DNA from: Deinococcus sp. AJ005
Lineage (GTDB): Bacteria > Deinococcota > Deinococci > Deinococcales > Deinococcaceae
Length of the DNA: 64,000 bases
Direction of reading: 5' to 3'
Assembly (NCBI RefSeq): GCF_009017495.1
Contig: NZ_CP044990.1
Location: 1,755,001-1,819,000 of the forward strand
Shown: in pieces, positions 1 through 13,000 of the stretch
Numbering within the stretch: the stretch's first letter is position 1
How the letters are laid out: every line of letters begins with the position of its first letter
Notes under the pieces: generated by a model
What the model was told of the DNA's origin: nothing
Database searches by the model: none
The model's input: only the letters and a program-made list of their open reading frames with translations
Made by a program: the position numbers and the translations under genes

Positions 1-2
1 AC

Positions 3-356
3 GCGCACTACCAATCGCTGGAGCATTTGCTGTGGCATGTGCTGAACTCGTCAGCTACCTACATGGTCCGCATGTGCGCGCATCTGAATGTGCCAGACCC
101 GCAGCCACAACCCATGCCCGAGATCGAAAATGTGGAGGCGCAGGCTGGAGCCTATCTGGACCGTCTTCTGGGCTGGTGGCACGTACCGCTGGCCGGGATT
201 TCAGATGCCGACATGGAACCCGAAACGTACACGCCGGGAATGCACTACTGGATCGACGCCATGCTGGAACATGCGGTGATGCATCCGGTACGCCACAGCT
301 TTCAACTGCGGGAACTGCTGGAAGCCCAGAGCCAGACAGGCTCAGGCACGCGCTAA
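3..356 (+). CDS. DinB-like protein, 3' part only
   Basis: The frame is open at the left edge, so only the last 117 codons are visible and the start lies outside the window. The visible part is helical, with His/Trp-rich stretches. The C-terminal segment HAVMHPVRHSFQL resembles the last helix of DinB/YfiT-type four-helix-bundle proteins, where spaced histidines bind a divalent metal. DinB-superfamily proteins are mostly metal-dependent thiol transferases or of unknown activity. The stop codon overlaps by 15 nt the 3' end of the convergent gene at 342-1109. The family call is tentative because the N-terminal metal-binding histidine would lie outside the window. Confidence 0.5.
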   Translation, partial: AHYQSLEHLLWHVLNSSATYMVRMCAHLNVPDPQPQPMPEIENVEAQAGAYLDRLLGWWHVPLAGISDADMEPETYTPGMHYWIDAMLEHAVMHPVRHSFQLRELLEAQSQTGSGTR

Positions 357-1109
357 AGCCAGCCCCTCCAGCGCCGCGGCGATCTGCCGCGCCCCTTCCA
401 GCAGGCGGGGTCCGGGGCGGCCCAGCCCACTTTCAGGCACGGCAATTACGGGAATCCCCAGACCACGCGCTTCGATGACCTCGGGCCGCAGTTTTTTAGC
501 GCCACACCACGAACACACGATCAGGTCCGCCTGTGCGCCCCGCACCTCGGCCAGGGTGAGCGGCGTGCTGCGTCCGGGACGCGTCTCCAGGGCATTCACC
601 GCGCCCATTCCAGCCAGCAGTTCCGTGACCCAGGATTCGCGCGTGGCGGCGATGATCGGGCGGGGCCACCATTCCACCAGCACGCGCGGCGGGCGCGCAT
701 ACACGGCGCGCAGGCTGGACAGGTCCGCCTCTAGCTGGGCAGCCACCTCCCGCCCCTTTTGCTCCAGCCCAATGGCCTTGCCGATCAGGCGAATATCATC
801 CAGCGTGTCGGCCACCGTCACCGGATCGAGGATCAGGGTGGGCAGACCGCGCTCGTGCAGACCGTCCACCACACGTTCCATGCCCGGCACGCTGAGGCTG
901 GCGAGGACCAGATCAGGTTTTGCCCCGGCCACCGCGTCCAGATCGATGTTCAGATCGGGGCCGACACGGCAGGCAGCCTCCAGACCCGGCGCGTCGCTGT
1001 GCGAGTCGGCGGCCACCACCCACGACGCGGCCCCCAGTGCGGCAAGAATGTCCGAATTGCTGGATACCAGCGAGGCCAGCCGCAGTGGAGGAGAGGCAGG
1101 GAAATCCAT
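342..1109 (-). CDS. ABC-type cobalamin/iron-siderophore binding protein (BtuF/TroA-like)
   Basis: The protein has 255 residues. The body matches the TroA/BtuF-like fold: an early segment with SNSDILAALG, a central VAGAKPDLVLAS stretch (the family's 'kPDLVi' strand) and a second lobe with the RGLGIPVIAVPE segment. Such proteins bind cobalamin, haem or ferric chelates for an ABC importer. No signal peptide or lipobox is visible from the chosen start, and no permease or ATPase gene adjoins it, so a cytoplasmic cobalamin-binding role is also possible. The frame is open 17 codons further upstream, but I chose the ATG at 1109 because a TAGACT -10 hexamer sits 7 nt before it, as in many leaderless genes here. 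The 3' end overlaps the convergent DinB-like gene. Confidence 0.72.
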   Translation of the reverse strand: MDFPASPPLRLASLVSSNSDILAALGAASWVVAADSHSDAPGLEAACRVGPDLNIDLDAVAGAKPDLVLASLSVPGMERVVDGLHERGLPTLILDPVTVADTLDDIRLIGKAIGLEQKGREVAAQLEADLSSLRAVYARPPRVLVEWWPRPIIAATRESWVTELLAGMGAVNALETRPGRSTPLTLAEVRGAQADLIVCSWCGAKKLRPEVIEARGLGIPVIAVPESGLGRPGPRLLEGARQIAAALEGLALARA

Positions 1110-1116
1110 GCTGGAC

Positions 1117-1122
1117 AGTCTA
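1117..1122 (-). promoter_or_regulatory. Leaderless -10 element of the binding-protein gene
   Basis: TAGACT on the minus strand, 7 nt before the ATG at 1109, with no purine-rich ribosome binding site between. It decides the start codon. Confidence 0.5.
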
Positions 1123-1237
1123 GCGGCGCATGACCGCACCGGGAGACGATCATGCCCCATTCATATTGTGTGGTCAGCCCACTTTGCCCCGTCCAGCGCG
1201 GTCAAAAGCCCCCTGACCGTGTGGTAACCTCTGGGCC

Positions 1238-1900
1238 ATGAAGAACACGTTCGCCGTCACCATGACGCTGCTGCTGGCCCTGACGCTGGCCGGAGGGGTT
1301 ACCGGATACCGCATCGCCACCACTCCACACGAGGAAAAGAAGGCGGAATCTGCCATCGTACCGTCTGAAGCCGCTCCCAGCGCCAACGTGGCGGCCACGG
1401 GTGCAGCAGGCGCTCCCGAAGCACTGGGCAACGTGAAACAGGATCAGGCGGGCGGCACCGCCAGCGGCCCTAACGGCGCGGTGGCCCTGCCCGGCGGAGC
1501 CATGAGCGGCGAGGGTGCGCCCAGTGGTGACGGAACCACGGCAATGGCCGGAACACCTACCTCCCCCGACACGGCCAGCAACGAGCAGGCGGCCACGGGC
1601 GCGCCCCCTGCCGCAACGGCCACCGCCGCCGAGACCCAGGGCGACGCCTCTGCGGGCAAGGAACTGTACGCGGGCAACTGCGCAGGCTGCCACGGTGCGG
1701 ACGGCGGCGGCGGCATCGGCGCGAACCTGAAACTGCCCAATGGTCCCAAGTCGTGGACCGAGACCCAGTTCCATACCGTACTGCGCGAGGGCAAACTGCC
1801 CGAGGGCCGTGAACTGAACGCCATCATGCCGCGCTTCGCCGAGACCCAGGTGACCGACTCGGATATCGCCAACATCTTCGCCTACGTCAAGACCTTCTGA
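1238..1900 (+). CDS. Membrane-anchored or secreted c-type cytochrome with a long linker
   Basis: The protein has 220 residues. An N-terminal hydrophobic segment (about residues 5-23) is a signal peptide or anchor. Residues 35-135 are a low-complexity Ala/Gly/Pro/Thr linker. The C-terminal 85 residues are a single-haem cytochrome c domain: haem attachment motif C148-A-G-C151-H152 and probable axial Met197 in the IMPRF segment. The domain resembles small electron-carrier cytochromes of the cbb3/c6 type; the electron partner cannot be read from the neighbours. A TAACCT hexamer at 1225-1230 lies 7 nt before the ATG, indicating a leaderless transcript. A strong terminator follows. Confidence 0.88.
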   Translation: MKNTFAVTMTLLLALTLAGGVTGYRIATTPHEEKKAESAIVPSEAAPSANVAATGAAGAPEALGNVKQDQAGGTASGPNGAVALPGGAMSGEGAPSGDGTTAMAGTPTSPDTASNEQAATGAPPAATATAAETQGDASAGKELYAGNCAGCHGADGGGGIGANLKLPNGPKSWTETQFHTVLREGKLPEGRELNAIMPRFAETQVTDSDIANIFAYVKTF

Positions 1901-1921
1901 GCCTTCAAGGCTGACGCTCTG

Positions 1922-1945
1922 GCCTGCCCACGTGGCAGGCTTTTT
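1922..1945 (+). terminator. Intrinsic terminator after the cytochrome gene
   Basis: Perfect 7-bp stem GCCTGCC/GGCAGGC with a 5-nt loop, followed directly by TTTTT. Confidence 0.85.
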
Positions 1946-2035
1946 GATCTTGGTGGGCAACGAGATCAAAAGATCCTCAACACGTGAACGGCCTCACCGG
2001 GAACCAACTCACGCCGGGGAGCGTAGTTTACGGAT

Positions 2036-3646
<1,611 letters not shown>

Positions 3647-3666
3647 GAAGAAGCACCTTGACCCAA

Positions 3667-3705
3667 CGAAACGCCCCTCTTCCACAGTCGGAGAGGGGTG
3701 TTTCG
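3667..3705. terminator. Bidirectional terminator hairpin between convergent genes
   Basis: Inverted repeat CGAAAC-GCCCCTC...GAGAGGGG-GTTTCG. T residues occur near the base of the stem on both strands, as expected for a terminator serving sppA (+) and the DdrA-like gene (-). Confidence 0.7.
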
Positions 3706-3725
3706 TCGTCTCCAATTGAGGAGAT

Positions 3726-4325
3726 TCAGCTTTTCAGTACCACCTGAATCTCCTTGTAGATGGCGCGGCTTTCTTCCACGTTCTCGCCGTAGCCGCGCAT
3801 CATGAAGCGGGTGGCCTCCTTGCCCCGGCCCAGGGCGCGGAGTTGCTCCAGCAGATCGTTGATGTGATCGCGCGCCTTTTCCATCTGCGGATCGCGGGGC
3901 GGTTCGGGGGGCAACGCGGCGGCAGCGGGCGCGGTGGGCAGCGGCGTCACCTCGTCCAGATCACTGGTGTTGGGGCCGTCCTCGGCATCGTATTCCACCC
4001 AGGGGATTTCCCCGGCGGGGGCCACACCAAAGGTGCGGGCAGCGTCGGCCAGGGCGGCCCATTTGGCATCGTCGAGGGTGTGGCCTCCTGACAGGCCCTC
4101 GCGGGTTACGCCCAGCAGGGTCAGGCGGGCGCGGACCACCGGGGGCTGCACGCTGTCGCAGGCCCAGGTCAGGCTCCAGTGCGGATCGGCGGTTTCCAGG
4201 TGCAGGGCCATCTGGTCCAGGTCCGGGGCAGGAATCACGCGCGCCTGATCCCCCCGCACTTCCAGGGTGGCCCAGGCGCTCATGCTGGCGCGAAGGGCCT
4301 CGCGCACACGGTCAAATTCAGGCAT
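3726..4325 (-). CDS. Divergent DdrA/Rad52-like protein
   Basis: The protein has 199 residues. Residues 36-111 follow the layout I recall for Deinococcus DdrA and the Rad52/Rad22 family: a short helix, the WSLTWACDSV strand, a VVRARLTLLGVTREG strand-turn, then a helix DAKWAALADAARTFGVAP in the place of the DNA-binding 'A-x-DALKRAA-x-KFGI' helix. DdrA protects 3' DNA ends after radiation or desiccation. A Pro/Ala/Glu-rich linker (about 112-150) leads to a C-terminal helical region (about 150-199). The basic residues of the key helix are largely missing, so this would be a diverged paralogue and the call rests on pattern only. I chose the ATG at 4325 over an upstream in-frame ATG because TAGACT at 4333-4338 precedes it by 7 nt. 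Confidence 0.45.
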   Translation of the reverse strand: MPEFDRVREALRASMSAWATLEVRGDQARVIPAPDLDQMALHLETADPHWSLTWACDSVQPPVVRARLTLLGVTREGLSGGHTLDDAKWAALADAARTFGVAPAGEIPWVEYDAEDGPNTSDLDEVTPLPTAPAAAALPPEPPRDPQMEKARDHINDLLEQLRALGRGKEATRFMMRGYGENVEESRAIYKEIQVVLKS

Positions 4326-4332
4326 GTCTGGA

Positions 4333-4362
4333 AGTCTAAGGGTCTGAGGGTCTGAAAGTCTA
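4333..4362 (-). promoter_or_regulatory. Duplicated leaderless -10 element before the DdrA-like gene
   Basis: The minus strand carries CCTTAGACTT twice, 24 nt apart (hexamers at 4357-4362 and 4333-4338), each followed by CAGAC. The proximal copy is 7 nt before the ATG. The region between is a CTCAGACC-type near-repeat. Confidence 0.45.
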
Positions 4363-4387
4363 AGGGCGAGGTTTTGCTTTCGTTTCC

Positions 4388-6766
<2,379 letters not shown>

Positions 6767-6885
6767 TGGTCCTCCCTTCTAGATTGAATGTTTGGATTGA
6801 GTGCAATTTGATGACGTGCAGCATAACGGCTGGCGGGACAGGAGGGGTGAATCGGTGTCCTGAGCAGGTTCTGGCCGCCCATCTG

Positions 6886-7021
6886 ATACGGACTCCGATT
6901 GAATCGTTTGCAAAACGATGAAGAGCCGAGCGGCTGCGAAAAGGAGAAGAACGGGTTCCGGGCGTGGAGTTGGCCAACTGGCGCTTTCCCAGTTTGTTGA
7001 CGAAACAGACGGAATCCGTAT
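6886..7021. repeat. 136-bp MITE-like element, copy A
   Basis: The element begins ATACGGACTCCG and ends CGGAATCCGTAT, which form imperfect terminal inverted repeats. A second copy lies in the opposite orientation at 51543-51679; the core with GGTTCCGGGCGTGGAGT is identical in both. No reading frame is conserved between the copies. It resembles the small non-coding repeats described in Deinococcus genomes. Here it fills most of the gap between the acylase and response-regulator genes. Confidence 0.7.
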
Positions 7022-7051
7022 GAAGCCAGCAGCCAGGAGAGTTTTCGCTCC

Positions 7052-7750
7052 CTAGCCCAGCTCGCCCGCCATCGCAGCACGGTACAGCTTGGCGGGCCGC
7101 CCGGACTGGCCGTAGACGTGGTCCAAACTGGCCTCCCCCACCCGCACCAGATGTTCCAGATAGCGCCACGCAGTCACGCGGCTCAGGCCGACGCGCTCGC
7201 CCAGATCCTCGGCACTGACGCTGGCCCCAGCCTCCCGCAGCGCGGCAGACACCCGTTCCAGCGTATGTGGATCGATGCCGCGCGGCAGGCTCTCGCTGGC
7301 GCTAGGTGTCACGCCCAGTAGGCGGTCCAATTCTGTCTGATCCAGACGCGGACCGCCTTCGGCTGCTGGGCGGCGAGAACGGTGACGGGCCACCAGTTCG
7401 GCCAGCCGCGCCCCGGTGAACGGCTTGATCAGGTAATCGAAAGCCCCATGCGCCAGCGCCAGCCGCACGCTGGATTCGTCGTCGGCGGCGGTGATCAGGG
7501 CCACATCGGTCAGGATGCCCGCCGCACGCCAGTGGTACAGCAGGCCCAGACCGCTGCCATCGGGCAGATGCACATCCAGCAGGATCAGGTCCGGCGCGAG
7601 GGCGCGGGCCAGCGCGTCGCCCTGGGTGCAACTGGCGGCGCTGCCCACCACATGCACGCCAGGATCACGCTCCAGTAGATCGCGGTTGACGCGGGCCACG
7701 CGTTGATCGTCCTCGACGAGCAGCACGCGTACGGGCAGTGCAGGACTCAT
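7052..7750 (-). CDS. CitB/DcuR-type response regulator
   Basis: The protein has 232 residues. The receiver domain (1-120) has the acidic pair E13/D14-D15, phospho-acceptor Asp59 in [13 protein letters not shown] and Lys109 in YLIKPF. The C-terminal 90 residues hold a helix-turn-helix ([22 protein letters not shown]), as in CitB/DpiA/MalR regulators of carboxylate uptake. Its ATG overlaps the kinase stop by 4 nt (ATGA), so the two are translationally coupled. Divergent location from tctCBA makes that transporter the likely target. Confidence 0.88.
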   Translation of the reverse strand: MSPALPVRVLLVEDDQRVARVNRDLLERDPGVHVVGSAASCTQGDALARALAPDLILLDVHLPDGSGLGLLYHWRAAGILTDVALITAADDESSVRLALAHGAFDYLIKPFTGARLAELVARHRSRRPAAEGGPRLDQTELDRLLGVTPSASESLPRGIDPHTLERVSAALREAGASVSAEDLGERVGLSRVTAWRYLEHLVRVGEASLDHVYGQSGRPAKLYRAAMAGELG

Positions 7751-9360
7751 CCGCCCACCTGTTCAACCTGCGCGGGAGGGGTGGACAGCGCGGGCAACGG
7801 TGAGGGCAGACTGACCTCGAAAACGGTCATGGAACCGCGCCGACGGTGGCGAATCTGCCCGCCCAGCGCACCCACGCGGGCCAGCACCCCGGCCAGTCCA
7901 TACCCCCGGCCCTCGCCCTTGCTGCTCACGCCACGCACGAAGACCTGCCCACCCAGACTGTCGGGCACGCCGGGGCCAGAGTCCTCCACCTCGATCTGCA
8001 CGCCCTCGGGGTCTTCACCGATGGAGACGGTCACGCAGCCCGGCTGCCCCGCCAGCGCCTCGAAGGCGTTCTCGGTCAGGTTGCCCACCGCCGTGACCAG
8101 GGTATCGGCGTGCCGCTCCCAGACGGGCGAGAGACTGCTGCCCCCGGCCACCGCGAAGTCGATGCCCAGCTCCTGCGCCCGCTCGCGCTTGCCCGCCAGC
8201 AGGGCCACCAGACGCGGCACCTGCACGTCACGCAACAACTGCCGGAACTGGGCGTCCGCCTGAATCTCGGCGTTCAGCACGCGCAGGGCTTCTTCCGGGC
8301 GCTCCAGTTGCAGCAGGCCGGAAATGACGTGCAGGCGGTTCTGGTACTCGTGGGTCTGGGCGCGCAGCACGTCCACGAAACCGCGCGCGTGCGTGAGTTC
8401 CTCGGCCAGGGCCAAGGCCTGTGCTCGATCCCGGAAGCCGCAGACGAAGCCTCCACCCTCTAACGGCTCGATGTTCGCCAGCAGCGGGTCGCCGTTCAGG
8501 GTCAGTTCCAGATTCTGCTGCCGGGCCGCCACGCCGCCGCGCGTGAGCTGGGCCAGTTCGGGCCAGACTTCCGACAATAGATACGGCGTGGCCTGTTCGC
8601 CCAGCAGTTCGGCGGCCCGGTCACTGACTAGCGTGACCTTCCCGGACGCGTCCACTGCGATCACCCCTTCACGCAGGGCGGCCAGCACCGCGCGTTGCTG
8701 GCGGGCCAGGGTGGCGATTTCCTCGGGCTCCAGATTCAGAATTTCGGCGCGCAGGCGGCGGGCGGCCCACACTGCGCCCAGTGTGCCCAGCCCCAGCGCC
8801 AGCACGAACCACGGCAACAATCCAGTCAACGCCTCGCCCACCAGGGACCACACCTGCGGCATCAGGTAGCCGGTACTGACCACGCCCACCACCTCACCGT
8901 CCTCCCAGATCGGCACCTTGCCGCGCACGCTGACCCCCAGACTGCCGCGCGCCACGCTCACGATCTCGCGGCCCGCAAAGGGTTCAATGTTGTCGCCGCC
9001 CTCCATCGGCTGACCCAGCCGTTCGGGCACCGGGTGCGCCAGCCGGATGCCCATGCGGTCCCCCACCACGATGAAATCGGCCTCTGCCGCGCCACGCAGC
9101 GAATTGACCCGCGCATTGAGTGCCGGATTGGGCTGGCCCGACGCCGCGCCGCCCACCACTTCCGGCAGACGGGCCACCAGACGGCTGGTGGTCAGCGCCC
9201 GCTCGCCCAGGCGTTCGCGGGCCTCGCCGTACAGTTGCCAGCTCTGCACACCCACCAACAGCGCGGTCATCGCGCACAGCACCGCCAGATGCCACCGCAC
9301 CAGACGGCCTTGCAGCCCTCCTCTGGGAAAGTTGGGACGGGAATGAAGGATGACAGTCAT
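7747..9360 (-). CDS. CitA/DcuS-type sensor histidine kinase
   Basis: The protein has 537 residues. It has two transmembrane helices (about 22-41 and 178-198) enclosing a periplasmic Cache/PAS-like sensor domain, the type that binds citrate, fumarate or other carboxylates. A cytoplasmic PAS domain follows (about 215-310), then the H-box [15 protein letters not shown] with His337, close to the DcuS/CitA form. The ATPase domain shows [10 protein letters not shown] (N box), DSGPGVP (G1) and GRGYGLAGV (G2). It forms a two-component pair with the overlapping regulator. Expected role: sense the extracellular substrate of the tripartite tricarboxylate transporter and induce it. Confidence 0.9.
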   Translation of the reverse strand: MTVILHSRPNFPRGGLQGRLVRWHLAVLCAMTALLVGVQSWQLYGEARERLGERALTTSRLVARLPEVVGGAASGQPNPALNARVNSLRGAAEADFIVVGDRMGIRLAHPVPERLGQPMEGGDNIEPFAGREIVSVARGSLGVSVRGKVPIWEDGEVVGVVSTGYLMPQVWSLVGEALTGLLPWFVLALGLGTLGAVWAARRLRAEILNLEPEEIATLARQQRAVLAALREGVIAVDASGKVTLVSDRAAELLGEQATPYLLSEVWPELAQLTRGGVAARQQNLELTLNGDPLLANIEPLEGGGFVCGFRDRAQALALAEELTHARGFVDVLRAQTHEYQNRLHVISGLLQLERPEEALRVLNAEIQADAQFRQLLRDVQVPRLVALLAGKRERAQELGIDFAVAGGSSLSPVWERHADTLVTAVGNLTENAFEALAGQPGCVTVSIGEDPEGVQIEVEDSGPGVPDSLGGQVFVRGVSSKGEGRGYGLAGVLARVGALGGQIRHRRRGSMTVFEVSLPSPLPALSTPPAQVEQVGG

Positions 9361-9534
9361 CAGGATAAAACCATCTTAGAACTTCCGCCTCTCGCCTACC
9401 GTGCCGAGCGGCGTGGTGACCCCGGCTGCGAGAGTCCCGTCCCGTGTTCGGCAGACCGCGCCGACTTGCGTGCATTGTGTTCACGGCTGTGCATTGCGCT
9501 CATCAAAAACTGCGTGCCAGACGGCCCTTCCCCC

Positions 9535-9563
9535 TTGCTAAGTTTTCGGTGAGAGGCTAGGCT
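9535..9563 (+). promoter_or_regulatory. Candidate promoter of tctC
   Basis: TTGCTA (9535-9540), a 17-bp spacer and TAGGCT (9558-9563) lie about 60 nt before the tctC ATG. This gives a conventional leader containing the ACGGAGG ribosome binding site. The matches to consensus are partial. Confidence 0.4.
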
Positions 9564-9621
9564 TCATGTTACGCACAATCTATATCCGCGCCTCACCGCG
9601 CCTTTCCACGGAGGTTCCACC

Positions 9622-10578
<957 letters not shown>

Positions 10579-10603
10579 ACAGGGCAAGTAAACCGCTGAA
10601 CAA

Positions 10604-10650
10604 GGGTGAGGCTGAGGGGAGATCGAACGCCCTCTGCCTCACCCCTTTTG
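10604..10650 (+). terminator. Hairpin between tctC and tctB (attenuator-like)
   Basis: GGGTGAGGC pairs with GCCTCACCC (9 bp, 23-nt loop), followed by CTTTT. Placed between the binding-protein gene and the permease genes, it could stabilise or partly terminate the tctC transcript and so give excess binding protein. Confidence 0.6.
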
Positions 10651-10719
10651 GGGCCGGGACACGACTTATTTTTGCTCTCAGCCTGCCCGGTGGCCCCCTC
10701 ACTCCTTACTTCGCAAGGC

Positions 10720-10745
10720 CCTCTCCCACGGGGGGAGAGGAAAAA
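10720..10745. repeat. CCTCTCCC/GGGAGAGG hairpin
   Basis: An 8-bp stem with a 5-nt loop is followed by AAAAA. It is one of several CCTCTCC-type hairpins in intergenic DNA of this window (also 3674-3699, 12807-12829, 21252-21270 and 54742-54774). Confidence 0.45.
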
Positions 10746-10781
10746 GCCCTCAAACCCTTAGACCGCTCCACAGGAGACCCC

Positions 10782-11294
10782 ATGACCCAACCCCCGCCCA
10801 CCTCCCCCGCACGGCCCAGCATCAGCATTCCCGATTTGCTGGTGGCGCTGGCGATCACCGCGCTGGGCATCGCGCTGTTTATCGGCAGCAACGAGATTCC
10901 CTACGGCATCAATGCGGTGGTGGGGCCGCGCGTGTTTCCCCTGATCGTCAGCGTGGGTCTGACGGCGCTGGGGGCGTTCATGATCGTCAGCGTGCTGCGG
11001 GGTGACCGCGCCGAACCCGCCGCCGAGGAAGACACCGATATGGAAGCCCCGGTCAATCTGGCGGCCCCCGGCATCATTCTGGGCGGCTTTCTGCTGGGCG
11101 CGGCGGTGCTGACCTCGGCGGGCTTCGTCATCGGCACGGCCATCATGTATTTCAGCGTGGCCTGGGCCTTCGGTGAGCGCCGAATCGGGCTGATGGCCTT
11201 CGTGGCGCTGGCGGTGGCCCTGGTCACGTATCTGGCCTTCACGCGCGGCCTGGACCTGAGCCTGCCCGCTGGCGTGCTGAAGGGGATTCTGTAA
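10782..11294 (+). CDS. tctB: Tripartite tricarboxylate transporter small membrane subunit TctB
   Basis: The protein has 170 residues and four predicted transmembrane helices (about 18-38, 45-67, 94-115 and 125-160), the layout of TctB. The segment [13 protein letters not shown] after the first helix is typical of the family. It partners the large permease TctA. The stop codon overlaps the tctA start (TAATG), giving tight translational coupling. The start is preceded by a CAGGAGACCCC site. Confidence 0.88.
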   Translation: MTQPPPTSPARPSISIPDLLVALAITALGIALFIGSNEIPYGINAVVGPRVFPLIVSVGLTALGAFMIVSVLRGDRAEPAAEEDTDMEAPVNLAAPGIILGGFLLGAAVLTSAGFVIGTAIMYFSVAWAFGERRIGLMAFVALAVALVTYLAFTRGLDLSLPAGVLKGIL

Positions 11295-12784
11295 TGGACT
11301 CCCTGACTTCCCTGCTGGCGGGCTTTGAAACCGCCCTAACCCCGCTGAACCTGCTGTGGGCGCTGGTGGGCGTCACGCTGGGCACGCTGGTGGGCGTGCT
11401 GCCCGGTATTGGCCCAGCGCTGACGGTGGCGCTGCTCCTGCCAGTGACGGCCAAGCTGCCGCCCGTCAGCGCCTTCATCATGTTTGCAGGCATCTACTAC
11501 GGCGGGATGTTCGGGGGGTCCACGACTTCGATTCTGCTCAATACGCCCGGCGAATCGGCCAGCATCATCACCGCGCTGGAGGGCAACAAGATGGCGAAGA
11601 AGGGCCGGGCCGCCGCCGCCCTGGCCACCGCCGCCATCGGCTCGTTTATCGCGGGCACGATTGGCACGCTGCTGCTGACCTTCGCCGCGCCTGCCATTGC
11701 CGACATCGCCGTGCAGATCACGCCCAGCGCCAAGTTTGCGCTGATCATGGTGGCGTTCGTGACCATCAGCGCCACCTTTGGCGGCAGCCCCTTGCGCGGC
11801 CTGCTGAGTCTGGCGCTGGGGCTGGCTGTCGGACTGGTAGGCACCGATTTGCAGAGCGGACAGGCGCGCTTCACGCTGGGCCGCCCGGAACTGCTGGACG
11901 GCATCGACTTCATTACGGTGGTGATCGGGCTGTTCGCCATCGGGGAAACGCTGTACGTTGCCAGCCGCTTACGCAAGGGCAAATCCAACGTGATCAAGCT
12001 GGAGGGCGGCGCAACCATGAGCAAGGAGGACTGGCGCAGAAGCTGGGGGCCGTGGCTGCGTGGCACGGCGCTGGGCTTTCCCTTCGGCGCGATTCCGGCG
12101 GGGGGCGCGGAGATTCCCACCTTCCTGAGCTACACGCTGGAAAAACGCCTGTCCAAGCACCCGGAGGAATTCGGCAATGGCGCTATCGAGGGTGTGGCCG
12201 GGCCGGAAGCTGCCAACAATGCCAGCGCGGCGGGCGTGCTGGTGCCGCTGCTGACGCTGGGGCTGCCCACCAGCGCTACCGCCGCCATCTTGCTGGCCGC
12301 CTTCCAGCAGTACGGCCTCCAGCCGGGGCCGCTGCTGTTTCTGACCAACGGCGATCTGGTCTGGGGACTCATCGCCAGCCTGTACATCGGCAACGTGATG
12401 CTGCTGGCACTGAACCTGCCGCTGGCCCCAGTCTGGGCCAAGCTGCTGCTGATTCCGCGCCCGTTCCTGTACGCCGGGATTCTGGTCTTCAGCACCGTGG
12501 GCGTGTATTCCCTGAACAACAGCGTCTTTGACCTGGGGCTGCTGGCGTTGTTCGGCGTTATTGGCTACGGCATGCGCCGCTTCGATTTCCCAGTCACACC
12601 CGCGATCATCGGCGTGGTGCTGGGGCCAACCGCCGAGGCGCAGTTCCGCACCGCTTTGCAGCAGAGCAACGGCGACTTCTCCATTTTCGTGACCCAGCCC
12701 TTCACCGCCTTCCTGATGCTGTGCGCGCTGGCCGCGCTGGTGGTGCCGCAGATTCTGAAGTTCCGGGCACGCCGGGCCTCCTGA
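11294..12784 (+). CDS. tctA: Tripartite tricarboxylate transporter large membrane subunit TctA
   Basis: The protein has 496 residues, the usual TctA size, and is almost entirely hydrophobic with 10-12 helices. It has the N-terminal signature [19 protein letters not shown], the [19 protein letters not shown] loop and its second-half counterpart [16 protein letters not shown] with [10 protein letters not shown]. These paired motifs form the substrate path in this sodium- or proton-driven secondary transporter. It is the last gene of tctCBA and is followed by a strong terminator. Confidence 0.93.
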   Translation: MDSLTSLLAGFETALTPLNLLWALVGVTLGTLVGVLPGIGPALTVALLLPVTAKLPPVSAFIMFAGIYYGGMFGGSTTSILLNTPGESASIITALEGNKMAKKGRAAAALATAAIGSFIAGTIGTLLLTFAAPAIADIAVQITPSAKFALIMVAFVTISATFGGSPLRGLLSLALGLAVGLVGTDLQSGQARFTLGRPELLDGIDFITVVIGLFAIGETLYVASRLRKGKSNVIKLEGGATMSKEDWRRSWGPWLRGTALGFPFGAIPAGGAEIPTFLSYTLEKRLSKHPEEFGNGAIEGVAGPEAANNASAAGVLVPLLTLGLPTSATAAILLAAFQQYGLQPGPLLFLTNGDLVWGLIASLYIGNVMLLALNLPLAPVWAKLLLIPRPFLYAGILVFSTVGVYSLNNSVFDLGLLALFGVIGYGMRRFDFPVTPAIIGVVLGPTAEAQFRTALQQSNGDFSIFVTQPFTAFLMLCALAALVVPQILKFRARRAS

Positions 12785-12806
12785 GCCACACCTCCCCCTT
12801 CACGCG

Positions 12807-12836
12807 GCCCTCTTCCCAGCGGAGAGGGCTTTTTTC
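12807..12836 (+). terminator. Terminator of tctCBA
   Basis: GCCCTC/GAGGGC stem followed by TTTTTT. Confidence 0.8.
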
Positions 12837-12918
12837 TGTCTTGCCATCCAAAGCCCATCCTGGTAAATGAACGGAGCGGGCAGGCGTCCTCCTGAGCAGG
12901 ATTCGCTTCATCCAGGTG

Positions 12919-12962
12919 CGCTCTCGCAGCGACAGACTGTTCTGCCCAGCACCGCGAGAGCG
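12919..12962. repeat. Inverted repeat downstream of the PBP gene
   Basis: CGCTCTCGC and GCGAGAGCG (9 bp perfect arms, 26-nt loop) lie 38 nt beyond the stop of the minus-strand PBP gene. There is no T tract on either strand, so terminator function is uncertain. Confidence 0.4.
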
Positions 12963-13000
12963 TATGGCCCGGCAGAGCATCGAGCCGTCAGGTCAGCCCC

